A stretch of 64,000 nt of DNA from Candidatus Aegiribacteria sp. MLS_C. GTDB taxonomy: Bacteria > Fermentibacterota > Fermentibacteria > Fermentibacterales > JCC-6. Shown in pieces: positions 52,956-61,983 of the stretch. A program made the translations under genes and the position numbers. The DNA is taken from positions 54,419 through 118,418 of the forward strand of contig LQBI01000034.1 of NCBI GenBank assembly GCA_002030045.1. Direction: 5' to 3'. The notes below the pieces were generated by a model. The model saw only the letters and a program-made list of their open reading frames with translations. It ran no database searches and was not told the origin of the DNA. The stretch's first letter is position 1; every line of letters begins with the position of its first letter.

Positions 52956-54034
52956 TGGAAGTGATGTTTCTTTCGATGATGATCCTTGCATGCGGGGAAT
53001 CGCCCGCTCAAGAGCAGGATGAACCATCTGGCGCAGATGCCGCTGGACCGATGCTTGCTCCGGTTCTGGAGATCGGCCTGGAGATGGGCGACAGCTGCTA
53101 TGTGTTCGGGAACGTACGGGACGCATGCATACTCCGGGACGGGACAATCCTCGTCCTGGACTCGTACGACAACACCATAAGCGCCTACGACGCTTCGGGC
53201 GATTTCATCTCGGTCACAGGCGGTACGGGAGAAGGCCCTGGTGAGTACCTCCGTCCCGCGGCCATGATAGTACTGGAGGATGGCCGTATCCTCATAAGCG
53301 ATGTCTCGAACACCAGGGTTACGATCCTTGAACCGGATCTGACGGTGAGCGAGACCATAAGCGGTTTCGTGCCCTGGTCGCCAGAGCGGATATCAGCCGC
53401 ATCCGGTGCTTCATACACCGGCGCCAGAAGGGTCTTTGACAGGGCAAACTCGCTATATGGCCACATGGTGGCGCTCTGGAGCGATTCCCCGGAGCCTGAC
53501 CTGGAGTACTACAGGGAAATGGGCGACTTCAACATGGAGAGGCTCAGGGAATCCACCGACGCCAGACAGGTGGTCTTCACCTCGGATTACGACGGGAGGG
53601 TGTACCTGGCGCCATACTCGACGACCGAATACAGGATAGACGTGTACGATTCCACAGGCGTCCTTCTGTACACCATCACTGAGGAAAGGGAGTCGGTGGA
53701 CAGGCCGGAGGAGGAGATCCAGCGGGAGATAGAAGAGATGCGGGAACAGCTGGAAAGGGAAGGCGCTCCGGAGATGGCGTGGAACCCCGTGGAACAGTAC
53801 TACCAGATACCGCTGAGAGGAATGGAAGTGGACCGGGAGGGCCGACTCTGGGTGGAGGACGGCAGGGCAAGGGTTCCAAGATTCAGCGTCTACAGGCATG
53901 ATGAGCTGCTGTTCGAAACGTCACTGGACAGCACCTCGATGCCGGTGGAAGGGATTGCAGTGAAGGTCTCACCCTACGGCATCCTGGCCTGGGAGGTGGA
54001 CCCGGAGACCTATCCCAGGGTTTTTGTCTTCTAG
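52937..54034 (+). CDS. lipoprotein with propeller-like repeats
   Basis: A 365-residue lipoprotein. ATG 52937, after GGAAGGAG, gives MKSGPSLEVMFLSMMILAC, with lipobox ILAC. The mature protein shows repeated propeller-like blades (ILRDGTILVLDSYDNTISAYDASGDF; VLEDGRILISDVSNTRVTILEPD). An NHL-like six-bladed fold is likely. The first six codons come from the repeated GGGACG element, and the stop codon TAG overlaps the start of a second palindromic element. No ligand is known. Confidence 0.82.
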   Translation: MKSGPSLEVMFLSMMILACGESPAQEQDEPSGADAAGPMLAPVLEIGLEMGDSCYVFGNVRDACILRDGTILVLDSYDNTISAYDASGDFISVTGGTGEGPGEYLRPAAMIVLEDGRILISDVSNTRVTILEPDLTVSETISGFVPWSPERISAASGASYTGARRVFDRANSLYGHMVALWSDSPEPDLEYYREMGDFNMERLRESTDARQVVFTSDYDGRVYLAPYSTTEYRIDVYDSTGVLLYTITEERESVDRPEEEIQREIEEMREQLEREGAPEMAWNPVEQYYQIPLRGMEVDREGRLWVEDGRARVPRFSVYRHDELLFETSLDSTSMPVEGIAVKVSPYGILAWEVDPETYPRVFVF

Positions 54035-54110
54035 GGACGTACCGCGTTTCGTTGACTCAGGACTCACCAGGTACATTGCCTTCCCAAGGGCACGAAACGC
54101 GGTACGTCCC
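54034..54110 (+). repeat. palindromic element with perfect 19-bp arms after the lipoprotein gene
   Basis: GGGACGTACCGCGTTTCGT at 54034-54052 pairs perfectly with 54092-54110, with 39 bases between the arms, followed by TTTTT. It starts at the last base of the stop codon and may also terminate transcription. Confidence 0.85.
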
Positions 54111-54209
54111 TTTTTCCTTTCCGGAACCCCGACCTGATCAGAGTGTTTGTATATTGATATAGTAGGAAATACCTGTGCGAAACATGATAACCTGACAGGG
54201 AAGTGTGAT

Positions 54210-55778
54210 ATGTCCAGAATACTGTTTCTTCTTCTTTTGACCGCCACTGTGTCCTTTGCCGCGGAACTCGCCGTATTTGAGGGCAGGCCGGACATGATGT
54301 CGATTCAGCCCTACCATGACAGCATGCAGCTGGTCTACGAGTCTTCCGACTACTTCGTGGTATTCACCGAAGGGGACCTGAGCGAGCTGAACATAAGGAC
54401 AAGGATTCTGGACGCCGGCGACATCTCACTCGAGGATTATGCTCTTGTAACCCTTTCGTCCCCGGAGGGACTGTCGACCCTCCAGGGACTGGGCGAGACG
54501 GTCTTCCACAGGGACGGCATGGCGATAGTAAGACTGTCCGGACCATTCCCCGAGATGTTCCAGGGTGCCGGAGTGTTCTTCGTACAGCCCCTCAGGACCA
54601 TCTCACTGGAGGACCGGACCCCTCACCAGTACTATACCCTTCCCATGCGGGGTACCGACGACGACATCTCCGACATCGTGGCCGCGGTGAGCGAGGACAG
54701 CATCAAGGCATTCATCCAGCACCTTCAGGATTACCAGACCAGGTACTCCAGCACGGACAACTACGATACCGCCTGCGACTGGGTACAGTACAAGTTCGAG
54801 TCCTACGGGCTGGCAGCCGAGCAGCAGACCTTCCCGATGTCCGGCTACGACTGCCAGAACGTCATAGCTGAACTCCCGGGTGTCACCGACTCCACCAGGA
54901 TCTGGATAATCTGCGGTCATCTCGATTCAACGTCGCCCTCCCCTCAGACGAACGCCCCCGGGGCCGATGACAACGCCAGCGGATCCACGGCGGTTATTGA
55001 AGCCGCCAGGATACTGTCCGGCTACGAGTTCAACTACACCCTCAGGTTCGTATGCTTCGGTGGCGAGGAGCAGGGGCTGTGGGGCAGCGAGTACTACGCC
55101 CAGCAGTCAAGCGCACTGGGGGACGACATCATCGGTGTCGTTAACCTGGACATGGTGCTGTACGGACCTGCCGGACAGGACATTCTCTGGGTCCCCTACA
55201 ACACCCCCTCCGAGGGTCTCGCACTTGCCATGGAAGCCATCTGCGACACATATGTCCCTGCCCTCGAAGTCGACATAGAGTACAGCCCGGGAACGGTCTA
55301 CAGCGACCACGCCTCATTCTGGAACCAGGGGTACGCAGCCGTTCTCGGCATAGAACAGGAGGTCTACTCCAACCCCTATTACCACCAGACCACCGACATC
55401 CTCGCCAACTATATGCAGTACTTCCCCTTCGGGACCGATTGCATCAAGGGTGCGATAGCCACCGTTGCCTACCTTGCCGAGCCTGCAGGTGGAACCGGAG
55501 TGGCCGAGGGAGAGGTTCCGTTCCCCCATCTGCACATTCTCGGCTTCTCCCCCAATCCCGCCAGGACAACACTTACCGTCGACCTCGGCCAGGGCTATCC
55601 TGACGGCATCAAAGTGTCGGTCTTCGACATAACCGGACGCATGGTCATTGACGGAGCTCACACCCCGGTGTCAGGGACGGTCACGCTTGACATGTCCTCG
55701 CTCCCTTCAGGGGTTTATTCCGTGCGTATTTCCTCCGGGGGATTCGCTGAGGTGCGGAGCGTGGTCGTAGCCAGGTAG
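54210..55778 (+). CDS. secreted M28 metallopeptidase with FlgD-like C-terminus
   Basis: A 522-residue exported aminopeptidase-type enzyme. Signal at residues 1-20. The M28 zinc residues are in GHLDSTSP (His/Asp), NAPGADDNASGS (Asp bridging), FGGEEQGLWGS (Glu/Asp), NLDMVLYG and SDHASFW (His); all are in the expected order. A FlgD-like Ig domain (FSPNPARTTLTV, SVFDITGRMVIDG, GVYSVRISSGG) closes it. Start ATG 54210 preceded by AGGGAAG. It should digest peptides outside the cell, together with the C25 peptidase. Confidence 0.94.
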   Translation: MSRILFLLLLTATVSFAAELAVFEGRPDMMSIQPYHDSMQLVYESSDYFVVFTEGDLSELNIRTRILDAGDISLEDYALVTLSSPEGLSTLQGLGETVFHRDGMAIVRLSGPFPEMFQGAGVFFVQPLRTISLEDRTPHQYYTLPMRGTDDDISDIVAAVSEDSIKAFIQHLQDYQTRYSSTDNYDTACDWVQYKFESYGLAAEQQTFPMSGYDCQNVIAELPGVTDSTRIWIICGHLDSTSPSPQTNAPGADDNASGSTAVIEAARILSGYEFNYTLRFVCFGGEEQGLWGSEYYAQQSSALGDDIIGVVNLDMVLYGPAGQDILWVPYNTPSEGLALAMEAICDTYVPALEVDIEYSPGTVYSDHASFWNQGYAAVLGIEQEVYSNPYYHQTTDILANYMQYFPFGTDCIKGAIATVAYLAEPAGGTGVAEGEVPFPHLHILGFSPNPARTTLTVDLGQGYPDGIKVSVFDITGRMVIDGAHTPVSGTVTLDMSSLPSGVYSVRISSGGFAEVRSVVVAR

Positions 55779-55799
55779 CCGGAAAGGCGATGGAAGAAG

Positions 55800-55825
55800 A
55801 AGGGGCAGGCGTTCGCCTGCCCCTT
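55800..55825. terminator. shared terminator between convergent genes
   Basis: AAGGGGCAGG-CGTTCG-CCTGCCCCTT; ten-base perfect stem with a T-run on the plus strand and CTTC-type end on the minus side, between the M28 gene and the membrane gene. Confidence 0.8.
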
Positions 55826-55845
55826 GAGTCATCAGCGCGAAGGGT

Positions 55846-56274
55846 TCACTCTTCAGTGTTTTCCAGACCGTTCTCCCTTTTCATCCACCTTCCGAAGGCC
55901 TCCCGGCCCTCCTCCCGCCAGAACTGCCTGTAGTCGCTCTCCATCTCCGAAAGGAGGGACTTCTCCTCGGACAGCCTGCGCTTACTGCTGCGCTTCTCGT
56001 AACGGTGACCGTGGTCACCTCCGAAGATAATGTGAGCAAGGACCACTATTCCCACGCCCTGCCAGAAGCTTATCTCCGGTAGACCGAAGATCGCCGGCAT
56101 CAGAGCGTTCCAGAGCAGCTTGACGAAGACGCCGAAGACCAGGGCGAGGATTGCCAGACCTACGAGGCCTATTATGACCATGACCACTATCTTGGCTGCC
56201 TTCGCCGGTCCCGAACCCCCCACCTCGTGCCTGAAGAAGCCTATCCTGACCGTGCTGCGCCTGTGTTCATCCAT
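55846..56274 (-). CDS. two-helix membrane protein, sigma-factor partner
   Basis: A 142-residue protein: two helices (residues 27-52 and 67-88, with LWNALMPAIFGLPEISFWQG and an IIFGG end) and a charged C-terminal helix (SEMESDYRQFWREEGREAFGRW). This arrangement is common next to ECF sigma genes and could act as an anti-sigma or sensing partner, but no zinc-binding anti-sigma motif is seen. It overlaps the sigma gene by eight bases. Confidence 0.72.
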   Translation of the reverse strand: MDEHRRSTVRIGFFRHEVGGSGPAKAAKIVVMVIIGLVGLAILALVFGVFVKLLWNALMPAIFGLPEISFWQGVGIVVLAHIIFGGDHGHRYEKRSSKRRLSEEKSLLSEMESDYRQFWREEGREAFGRWMKRENGLENTEE

Positions 56275-56806
56275 TTACTTCCTCCAGTTTCCTTCTCACT
56301 GCGTTCAATCCCCGGTGCTTCCTTGCCAGCAGGGTGCCCACAGGCACATCCCACTCCTCGGAAAGCTCCCGGAAAGTCCTCCGATTGAATTCGGTCTCCA
56401 CTATGACTGCCATCTGGGGTTCGGGAAGCTCCCTTATCAGCCTGAAAATCATCATCCTCAGAGACTCGCTGTGATATGAGGATTCCGGTCGGAACCTCTC
56501 GTCGGGAATGACATCAAAGAGGCTCTGACCGTGCTCGTTCTCGCTGTCCAGGGAGATCGTGTCCTCATCCCTGCCCCTGTAGATGTCCACGATCCTGTTC
56601 CTCAGGGCTCCGAAGACGTATGCTGAGAGGTCGGCTATCGGCGCCAGTATGTCCGGCCTGCCCAGCAGATTGAGCATGACATCCTGGACTATGTCCTCAC
56701 CGCTCATGTAGGCTCTGTCCCGAAGCCTCCCCCTGACGTATTCCACCAGCCTGCCGTAATTCTGGCTGAAGAAGTCCGCGAGTCCAGATCTCCGTTCATG
56801 CGACAT
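56267..56806 (-). CDS. ECF-family RNA polymerase sigma factor
   Basis: A 179-residue sigma-70-like factor: region 2 (EYVRGRLRDRAYMSGEDIVQDVMLNLLGRPD; IADLSAYVFGALRNRIVDIYRGR) and region 4 (VETEFNRRTFRELSEEWDVPVGTLLARKHRGLNAVRRKL). Start ATG 56806 after AAGGGAAG; an ATG five codons upstream is also in frame. It would direct a small stress or envelope regulon with its two-helix partner. Its recognised promoter is unknown. Confidence 0.9.
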   Translation of the reverse strand: MSHERRSGLADFFSQNYGRLVEYVRGRLRDRAYMSGEDIVQDVMLNLLGRPDILAPIADLSAYVFGALRNRIVDIYRGRDEDTISLDSENEHGQSLFDVIPDERFRPESSYHSESLRMMIFRLIRELPEPQMAVIVETEFNRRTFRELSEEWDVPVGTLLARKHRGLNAVRRKLEEVNG

Positions 56807-56992
56807 AGAACTTCCCTTCATCCTTAACCCGGAGACGTGGAAACTGCGGGATTATTGCATGTCGAGTCGGACAGCCCCTTCGGAATCGAATGATCCCGGA
56901 AGAAAGAACCATGCTCCCAAGGATCTCCTGCTCTTCCAGGTTGAATATCCCGGCTGCAGGTGATTACCGCAACAGCCTCCGGTTCTCGATCC

Positions 56993-57020
56993 GTTAATCG
57001 TCCCTTAATCACCGATTAAC
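56993..57020 (+). promoter_or_regulatory. inverted repeat before a small basic ORF
   Basis: GTTAATCG and CGATTAAC are perfect eight-base arms separated by 12 bases that include another TTAATC half-site. It is upstream of the small basic ORF at 57055 and could be an operator. Confidence 0.45.
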
Positions 57021-57054
57021 AGGGGACCTCCATGTTCTGAAAAGGAAGGAGAAG

Positions 57055-57198
57055 ATGAAAATGAGAAGAAGGATGAGGATGTTCAGGTCTTCGAGGAAGA
57101 AGGTATGGCGCCAGCTGACCGTGAAACTCGAGGAAATGAGGCTTCCACGGGTGCGCAAGACGGCTCGAGGATCAGAGGTATGTCATGGAGAGGCCTGA
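57055..57198 (+). CDS. small basic protein, 47 aa
   Basis: ATG 57055 follows AAGGAGA and opens a 47-residue, strongly Arg/Lys-rich peptide (MKMRRRMRMFRSSRKK, then MRLPRVRKTARG). It overlaps the next gene by 14 bases, so both are probably translated from one message. The amino acid bias and RBS speak for a real gene, but no homologue is known to me. It might bind nucleic acid or be a leader of the following gene. Low confidence. Confidence 0.45.
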   Translation: MKMRRRMRMFRSSRKKVWRQLTVKLEEMRLPRVRKTARGSEVCHGEA

Positions 57199-57682
57199 TC
57201 CACTCTTTCCCTCGGAAGAAGCCCTGCGTGATGCGGGGCTCGACATGACCCCGGAAGGAGAACTTGGACTGCCTTCCCTTAGCGGTTTTGGCGCATCCGG
57301 TCGCACAGCCTTTCAGCTGCTGAAAGGGGAAAGGTACGGGAGGACGGTGAGAAGCGGCATTCAGAGGACCGGCGACGGACGAACACTGGTAAGGACAGGG
57401 GTCACCTCTTCAACGCCCTCGTTCTGCTGCAGTCTTGAGGATGGTCACCTTGTCAGCTACAACTCGCCGGTGGAGGTCAACTCCCTGCTCCTGTCGGGCA
57501 GGACCGGCCCCGGCCGCGTCAGTATAGTGAACGACGGGCGGTGGCTCGTGATAGACAGGCTCCTTCCACGAAGCGAGAAGCAGGACGAGACATGGCTCCT
57601 GCTACGCCAGCTCAGGGACATCTCAATTGCGGAGATGCTCTCGGTCCCCTGCGAACTGGTAGGCATGAGCGAAGGTCTCTGA
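57185..57682 (+). CDS. soluble protein of unknown function
   Basis: A 165-residue protein with a GxGASGRTAFQLLKGERYGRTV stretch and a beta-rich middle (VTSSTPSFCCSLEDGHLVSYNSP, which has a CC pair). It starts inside the small basic ORF. No signal, no membrane helix, no recognised domain. A helix at the end (WLLLRQLRDISIAEMLS) may be a dimer element. Confidence 0.6.
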   Translation: MERPDPLFPSEEALRDAGLDMTPEGELGLPSLSGFGASGRTAFQLLKGERYGRTVRSGIQRTGDGRTLVRTGVTSSTPSFCCSLEDGHLVSYNSPVEVNSLLLSGRTGPGRVSIVNDGRWLVIDRLLPRSEKQDETWLLLRQLRDISIAEMLSVPCELVGMSEGL

Positions 57683-57875
57683 CGCCGGAAAGACCATCAT
57701 ACCGAAACCCGGAACACTCAAACGTCCATAGAACGCTTTCATTGACGAGCCGACAATTCAATCGATATTGTCAGTATGTTGCGGTATCGTTACGAGTGTT
57801 ATCGTACTATCGAAACCGAGCACCGGTGGGATTTCATCCACTGTTCGCCGTTTCGAGCAACGAGGGGAGGAGAAC

Positions 57876-58694
57876 ATGAAGTTCTTCATACTGGTGCTTG
57901 CATGCCTGATACTGACTTCGGCGGCGTTCGCGTCACCGGGCAGCATCATCCGCAGCCAGATGATATCCGGACAGCCGGTGAACGGCGTCAGGGGTCTCGC
58001 CCGGGACTGGGACACCGGAAGGATCTGGGTCGCCGGTCCCAACTCCACGGACAACACCATCTTCACCAGCCTGGACATAGAGTCCCTTGTGCCGGACGTC
58101 TGGATCACCGCCGCCAACCAGTACTGGGTCTTCGACATCGGCTACGGCTACGACGTGGGAGGCACCAAGTACATCCTGATGAACGACCAGAACACTCCAT
58201 TCACCAGGATAGTCGACCCGCTGGACGGTTCCTACGAGGGCAACCTGCCGGACTACTACAGCTCCGCAGACTATACCGACGGCAACGCGGTGGACTGGGT
58301 CACGAACTACGTCTACATGAGCAGCCATGGCAACGACAACACCGTCTATTACAACGGTTCAAGCTGGAACACCTTCGCCAGCATATCCGGTGCAAAGAAC
58401 ATGGGCTGCGCCGTCGGCTGGGACCATGTCTTCTTCATAAGGACCGACCCCTACTACACCATCGAAGTCTACGAGACCAACGGGACCTATTTGGAAACCA
58501 TCCCTCTCGTGGGATACCCCGCGGGCCAGTACATCATGGGCCTGGCCTGCGGCCGGGAGAACGTGGTTGGCGACAACGAATCCCTGTTCTTCGCCGACTT
58601 CGTGACCGGGCAGGTTCACGAGGTGGAGGTAGGCGACTACGCCGGGACCTCCCTTCAGCATAGCACCTGGGGCGCCATCAAGGCCGGTTTCTAG
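57876..58694 (+). CDS. exported propeller-like protein, unknown
   Basis: A 272-residue protein with a signal at residues 1-19 (FFILVLACLILTSAAFA). Repeated blade-like units contain NDQNTPFTRIVDPLDGSYEG, VYMSSHGNDNTVYY and FIRTDPYYTIEVYETNGTYL. ATG 57876 is preceded by GGGGAGGAG. Similar families in this group of organisms carry sugar- or metal-binding propellers, but the ligand cannot be given. Confidence 0.75.
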   Translation: MKFFILVLACLILTSAAFASPGSIIRSQMISGQPVNGVRGLARDWDTGRIWVAGPNSTDNTIFTSLDIESLVPDVWITAANQYWVFDIGYGYDVGGTKYILMNDQNTPFTRIVDPLDGSYEGNLPDYYSSADYTDGNAVDWVTNYVYMSSHGNDNTVYYNGSSWNTFASISGAKNMGCAVGWDHVFFIRTDPYYTIEVYETNGTYLETIPLVGYPAGQYIMGLACGRENVVGDNESLFFADFVTGQVHEVEVGDYAGTSLQHSTWGAIKAGF

Positions 58695-58718
58695 TACCGG
58701 TCTCCAGTGGAACGTTTC

Positions 58719-58742
58719 GAGGGGAGCTTCGGCTCCCCTCGA
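58719..58742. terminator. terminator, TTCG tetraloop, between convergent genes
   Basis: CGAGGGGAGC-TTCG-GCTCCCCTCG, perfect ten-base arms, then ATCTGTTT on the plus strand. Confidence 0.85.
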
Positions 58743-58845
58743 TCTGTTTCAGAGGTCCGATCTTTCGTGACGCCGTCAGTTGGAAACCCCGTGAAAGAAG
58801 AATAGGGGTATGCAGCAGATGTTGAGGAAGCTGGAGAAACTGCCG

Positions 58846-58995
58846 TCAGAATATCGCGTATATGAACGGGGCTACCGCCGAGCCCTGGGAGAGCACCAGC
58901 ACAACGCTGATGAGTATGAGCACTATTATCACGGGAGTGAGCCACCACTTCTTCCTGGTCTTCAGAAAATCCCAGATCTCTCCGGCCCTGCTCAT
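58846..58995 (-). CDS. DUF5989-family small membrane protein
   Basis: ATG 58995 after GAGGAGG, TGA at 58846: 49 residues, MSRAGEIWDFLKTRKKWW followed by one hydrophobic helix (VIIVLILISVVLVLSQGSAVAPFIYAIF). This is the DUF5989 pattern, which travels with carbamoyltransferases and SxtJ-like proteins. It was missed by longer-ORF filters. It probably assists the membrane part of the carbamoylated polysaccharide system; the mechanism is unknown. Confidence 0.85.
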   Translation of the reverse strand: MSRAGEIWDFLKTRKKWWLTPVIIVLILISVVLVLSQGSAVAPFIYAIF

Positions 58996-59005
58996 CGTAT
59001 CCTCC

Positions 59006-59395
59006 TCAGTAGGGCTTCTCAGGCCTGTCGCACGGGCCTTCCGGGTCCACCGCGGCCCAGTAGGAATCGGCCTCTCTGCTAATATTCAGGTTCAGGGGTC
59101 TCTTACCAAGTAGTCTCATCAACAGCCCCGTGATCGTCACTCCTGTGAAGAAGACGACGGTGAGCAGAATGCTGGTCATCATGAAGCCCAGTGCATGGGC
59201 GAACTTCATCCATGCCCGCTCCAGGGGTGCGAGGACACGGGGGAGTGTCAGTCCAAGTAGAAGGAACAGTCCTCCCGCTGCCGCGGTGAACCTCCATGCT
59301 CCAGTGCCGCGGATTAGGAGCAGGATGGAGACAGCCGACAGTCCTGCGGCCATAACAACTCCGAACTTCCTCAGTTCCCGCGGATCCTTCTTCAT
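59006..59395 (-). CDS. SxtJ-like membrane protein
   Basis: A 129-residue protein with three or four helices (VVMAAGLSAVSILLLI, RFTAAAGGLFLLLGLTLP, MMTSILLTVVFFTGVTITGLL) and a short tail. It lies between DUF5989 and a carbamoyltransferase gene, with ten- and three-base gaps, and fits the SxtJ family of that operon type. Function unknown. Confidence 0.8.
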   Translation of the reverse strand: MKKDPRELRKFGVVMAAGLSAVSILLLIRGTGAWRFTAAAGGLFLLLGLTLPRVLAPLERAWMKFAHALGFMMTSILLTVVFFTGVTITGLLMRLLGKRPLNLNISREADSYWAAVDPEGPCDRPEKPY

Positions 59396-59398
59396 GAC

Positions 59399-61225
59399 TC
59401 AGTCCAGTTCATAGATCTCCCGCCAGTCGTCCATCTCCTCGAGCTCCGGCTGCTCCTCCTTCAGGAGGATGCAGTCCTCCAGGGCGAGCATGTCCATCTG
59501 TGTCCTCATGAAGCAGAGATATGCGTCTTCCGGAGTGCAGACTATCGGTTCGCCCCGCACGTTGAAGCTTGTGTTGATTATCAGCCCGCAGCCGGTCTTA
59601 CGTTCGAACTCGCTGATCAGGGCATGGTACCTGGGATTCCTTTCCCTGTCTACCGTCTGGACCCTGGCGGAGTAGTCAACGTGAGTGATGGCTGGGACGT
59701 CGGACCTGGGCACCTTCAGCTTTGCCAGCCCGAAGAGTCCGTCCTGATCGGGAGTGGGTTCGATCCTCCTTGAAGACCTTACCGGAGCCACCAGGAGCAT
59801 GTACGGGCTGGGCCTGTCCAGCTCGAAGTAGTCCGAGACCTTCTCCTGGAGAACCGAGGGAGCGAACGGCCTGAAGGACTCCCTGTACTTGATCTTCAGG
59901 TTCATCCTCGACTGCATCTCCGGGCTCCATGCATCGCCGATGATGGACCTGTTGCCCAGTGCCCTTGGTCCGAACTCCATCCTTCCGGAGTACCAGCCGA
60001 CGACTTTGCCGTCGATCATCGCATCGGTTACTATGTCCATGGTTTCATCCGGTGAATGGCGCCGGTAGGGATACCCCCTGGTTCCGAGCCATACCTCGAT
60101 GTCCTCGTTCTCCCAGGAGGGTCCCAGAAGCGATCCGCGCTGGGAATCATGCTCGCCGTCAGCCTCCCTGGGATTGCCCAGGACCTGGTGCCATGCGAAC
60201 AGGGCCGCTCCCAGGGCGCCGCCCGCATCCCCGGCGGCAGGTTGTATCCAGATGCCGTCGAAGATGCCTTCCCGCAGGATGATGCCGTTGGCGACGCAGT
60301 TCAGTGCCACGCCGCCTGCCAGGCAGAGGTTCCTCATGCCGGTCTCCCGCCGCACGTGCCTTGCGGTCCTGAGCATTACTTCCTCTGTTACGGCCTGGAC
60401 CGATGCCGCGAGGTCCATGTCCCGCTGGGTCAGCTTCGACTCCGGTTTCCTGGGAGGTCCTCCGAAGAGGCGGTCGAACCTCCGGTTCGTCATGGTGAGC
60501 CCCTGGCAGTAGTTGAAGTACTTCATGTTCATGCGGAAGCTGCCGTCCTCCTTGAGGTCCATCAATTCGTCCAGAATGACATCGGCGTACTTCGGCCTGC
60601 CGTAGGGAGCAAGCCCCATTACCTTGTACTCACCGGAGTTAACCTTGAACCCCGTGTAATAAGTGAAGGCAGAGTAGAGAAGCCCGAGGCTGTGTGGGAA
60701 GTGCAGCTCGCTGCACAGCTGGATCCTGTTGCCCGAACCGGTTCCCCAGGATGCCGTGACCCACTCGCCCACCCCATCCATTGTCATGATGGCGGCTTCC
60801 GGGTAGGGGCCGGGGAAGAACGCGGATGCCGCATGGGATTGGTGATGCTCCGGGTAGAGCATCTCGCCCTCGAACCCTCCCAGCTCCTTCCTTATCATGT
60901 CCCCCATCCACAGCTTCTCGCGTAGCCAGAGCGGCATGGCCTTCAGGAAGGAGGGCAGACCGGCCGGCGCAAAAGCGATGTAGGTCTCGAGCAGCCGCTC
61001 GAACTTGAGGAAGGGCTTGTCGTAGAAGGCCACGTGGGTGATGTCCTCCGGCTTGAGACCAGCTTCCTCCATGCAGAAGGCGATGGCGTTGCGCGGGAAG
61101 GAGCGGTCGTGCTTCCTCCTGCTGAAGCGCTCCTCCTGGGCAGCGGCAACGATCCGGCCGTCCACCACAACGGCGGCGGCGGAGTCGTGATAGAAGGCAG
61201 ATACCCCCAGGATAGAGATTCTCAA
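59399..61225 (-). CDS. carbamoyltransferase, NodU/TobZ family
   Basis: A 608-residue enzyme transferring a carbamoyl group to a sugar or other hydroxyl. The N-terminal TsaD/YrdC-like kinase fold begins ILGVSAFYHDSAAAVVVDG, HHQSHAASAFFPGPY supplies metal His residues, and the C-terminal domain includes VVGWYSGRMEFGPRALGNRSIIGD and the LIINTSFNVRGEPIV block. Start TTG 61225. Envelope polysaccharide or glycolipid modification is likely, given the neighbouring SxtJ, DUF5989 and SGNH genes. Confidence 0.93.
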   Translation of the reverse strand: MRISILGVSAFYHDSAAAVVVDGRIVAAAQEERFSRRKHDRSFPRNAIAFCMEEAGLKPEDITHVAFYDKPFLKFERLLETYIAFAPAGLPSFLKAMPLWLREKLWMGDMIRKELGGFEGEMLYPEHHQSHAASAFFPGPYPEAAIMTMDGVGEWVTASWGTGSGNRIQLCSELHFPHSLGLLYSAFTYYTGFKVNSGEYKVMGLAPYGRPKYADVILDELMDLKEDGSFRMNMKYFNYCQGLTMTNRRFDRLFGGPPRKPESKLTQRDMDLAASVQAVTEEVMLRTARHVRRETGMRNLCLAGGVALNCVANGIILREGIFDGIWIQPAAGDAGGALGAALFAWHQVLGNPREADGEHDSQRGSLLGPSWENEDIEVWLGTRGYPYRRHSPDETMDIVTDAMIDGKVVGWYSGRMEFGPRALGNRSIIGDAWSPEMQSRMNLKIKYRESFRPFAPSVLQEKVSDYFELDRPSPYMLLVAPVRSSRRIEPTPDQDGLFGLAKLKVPRSDVPAITHVDYSARVQTVDRERNPRYHALISEFERKTGCGLIINTSFNVRGEPIVCTPEDAYLCFMRTQMDMLALEDCILLKEEQPELEEMDDWREIYELD

Positions 61226-61518
61226 TGCTTTCCAGACGATAGGATAAAAAGCTATTGCGAAGGACAGAAACGAATATAAGCGAACAACGATCCTTCAGAA
61301 ACACCTTCCGGGGAGTTGTCAGTCGAGTATGTTTCATCATAATAACATCATTGCTGACAATAAGTCTCAGAGGGGTTGTAACGTGCCATCAATCAGAGAG
61401 TCTGCTTCCTGGACAGATAGGTGACAGTCCATTCACTCAGTATCGGCAACCCTCGCAGGGTTATAACTGATCAATCGATCTTATCTCTCTCCTGATATCT
61501 TTCTTCCGGCTTTCGTAA
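61226..61518. other. AT-rich intergenic stretch, no gene seen
   Basis: This probably holds the carbamoyltransferase promoter (minus strand). I find no convincing motif. A TAA at 61516-61518 closes the frame that opens into the next fragment. Confidence 0.4.
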
Positions 61519-61605
61519 GCAGTCAGATACAGGCACCAAGGTGGTTTTCTTAATGCTCTAGATGAGCTGGGCCAACTTGAACCGGACGAGATTGGATTTC
61601 GTGCC

Positions 61606-61944
61606 GTGAACCCATTCAATCCCGATTATTACATAGAAAGCGATGACCAGATCTGGCCTCTGATACCTTTCATTATGGATGAAATACCAGTGTTGGAAGA
61701 GAACAGACCGGAATACCTGGTCTGTCAGTATCCTGTTCCCGAAGGATACAGGATCATCGAATCATATGGCTATCGTGACCGGGATATAGTAGCAATTGTG
61801 CGTGAATCGGTGCATCCTGATCGGGTGATTACCGTATTCCTAATGCGGAGTCCGTGGAAGTGGCGGAATTGGGGATCATACATTTCTGTGCCCGGCAGGA
61901 TCTCTGAAGTGGCATGTTTGCCCTTCACTTATCCTTATCAATAG
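61606..61944 (+). CDS. protein of unknown function, possibly truncated at the N-terminus
   Basis: A 112-residue product from GTG 61606, but the reading frame is open from 61519 and the upstream part (GGFLNALDELGQLEPDEIGF) looks like coding sequence without an ATG. The body is Trp/Tyr-rich and acidic (YYIESDDQIWPLIPFI, MRSPWKWRNWGSYISVPG). It may be the 3' part of a deleted gene. It precedes the SGNH gene by 39 bases. Family unknown. Confidence 0.4.
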   Translation: MNPFNPDYYIESDDQIWPLIPFIMDEIPVLEENRPEYLVCQYPVPEGYRIIESYGYRDRDIVAIVRESVHPDRVITVFLMRSPWKWRNWGSYISVPGRISEVACLPFTYPYQ

Positions 61945-61983
61945 ATTTGCGTAGCAATGAATTGACTGAGGGGTCGTGATTAG

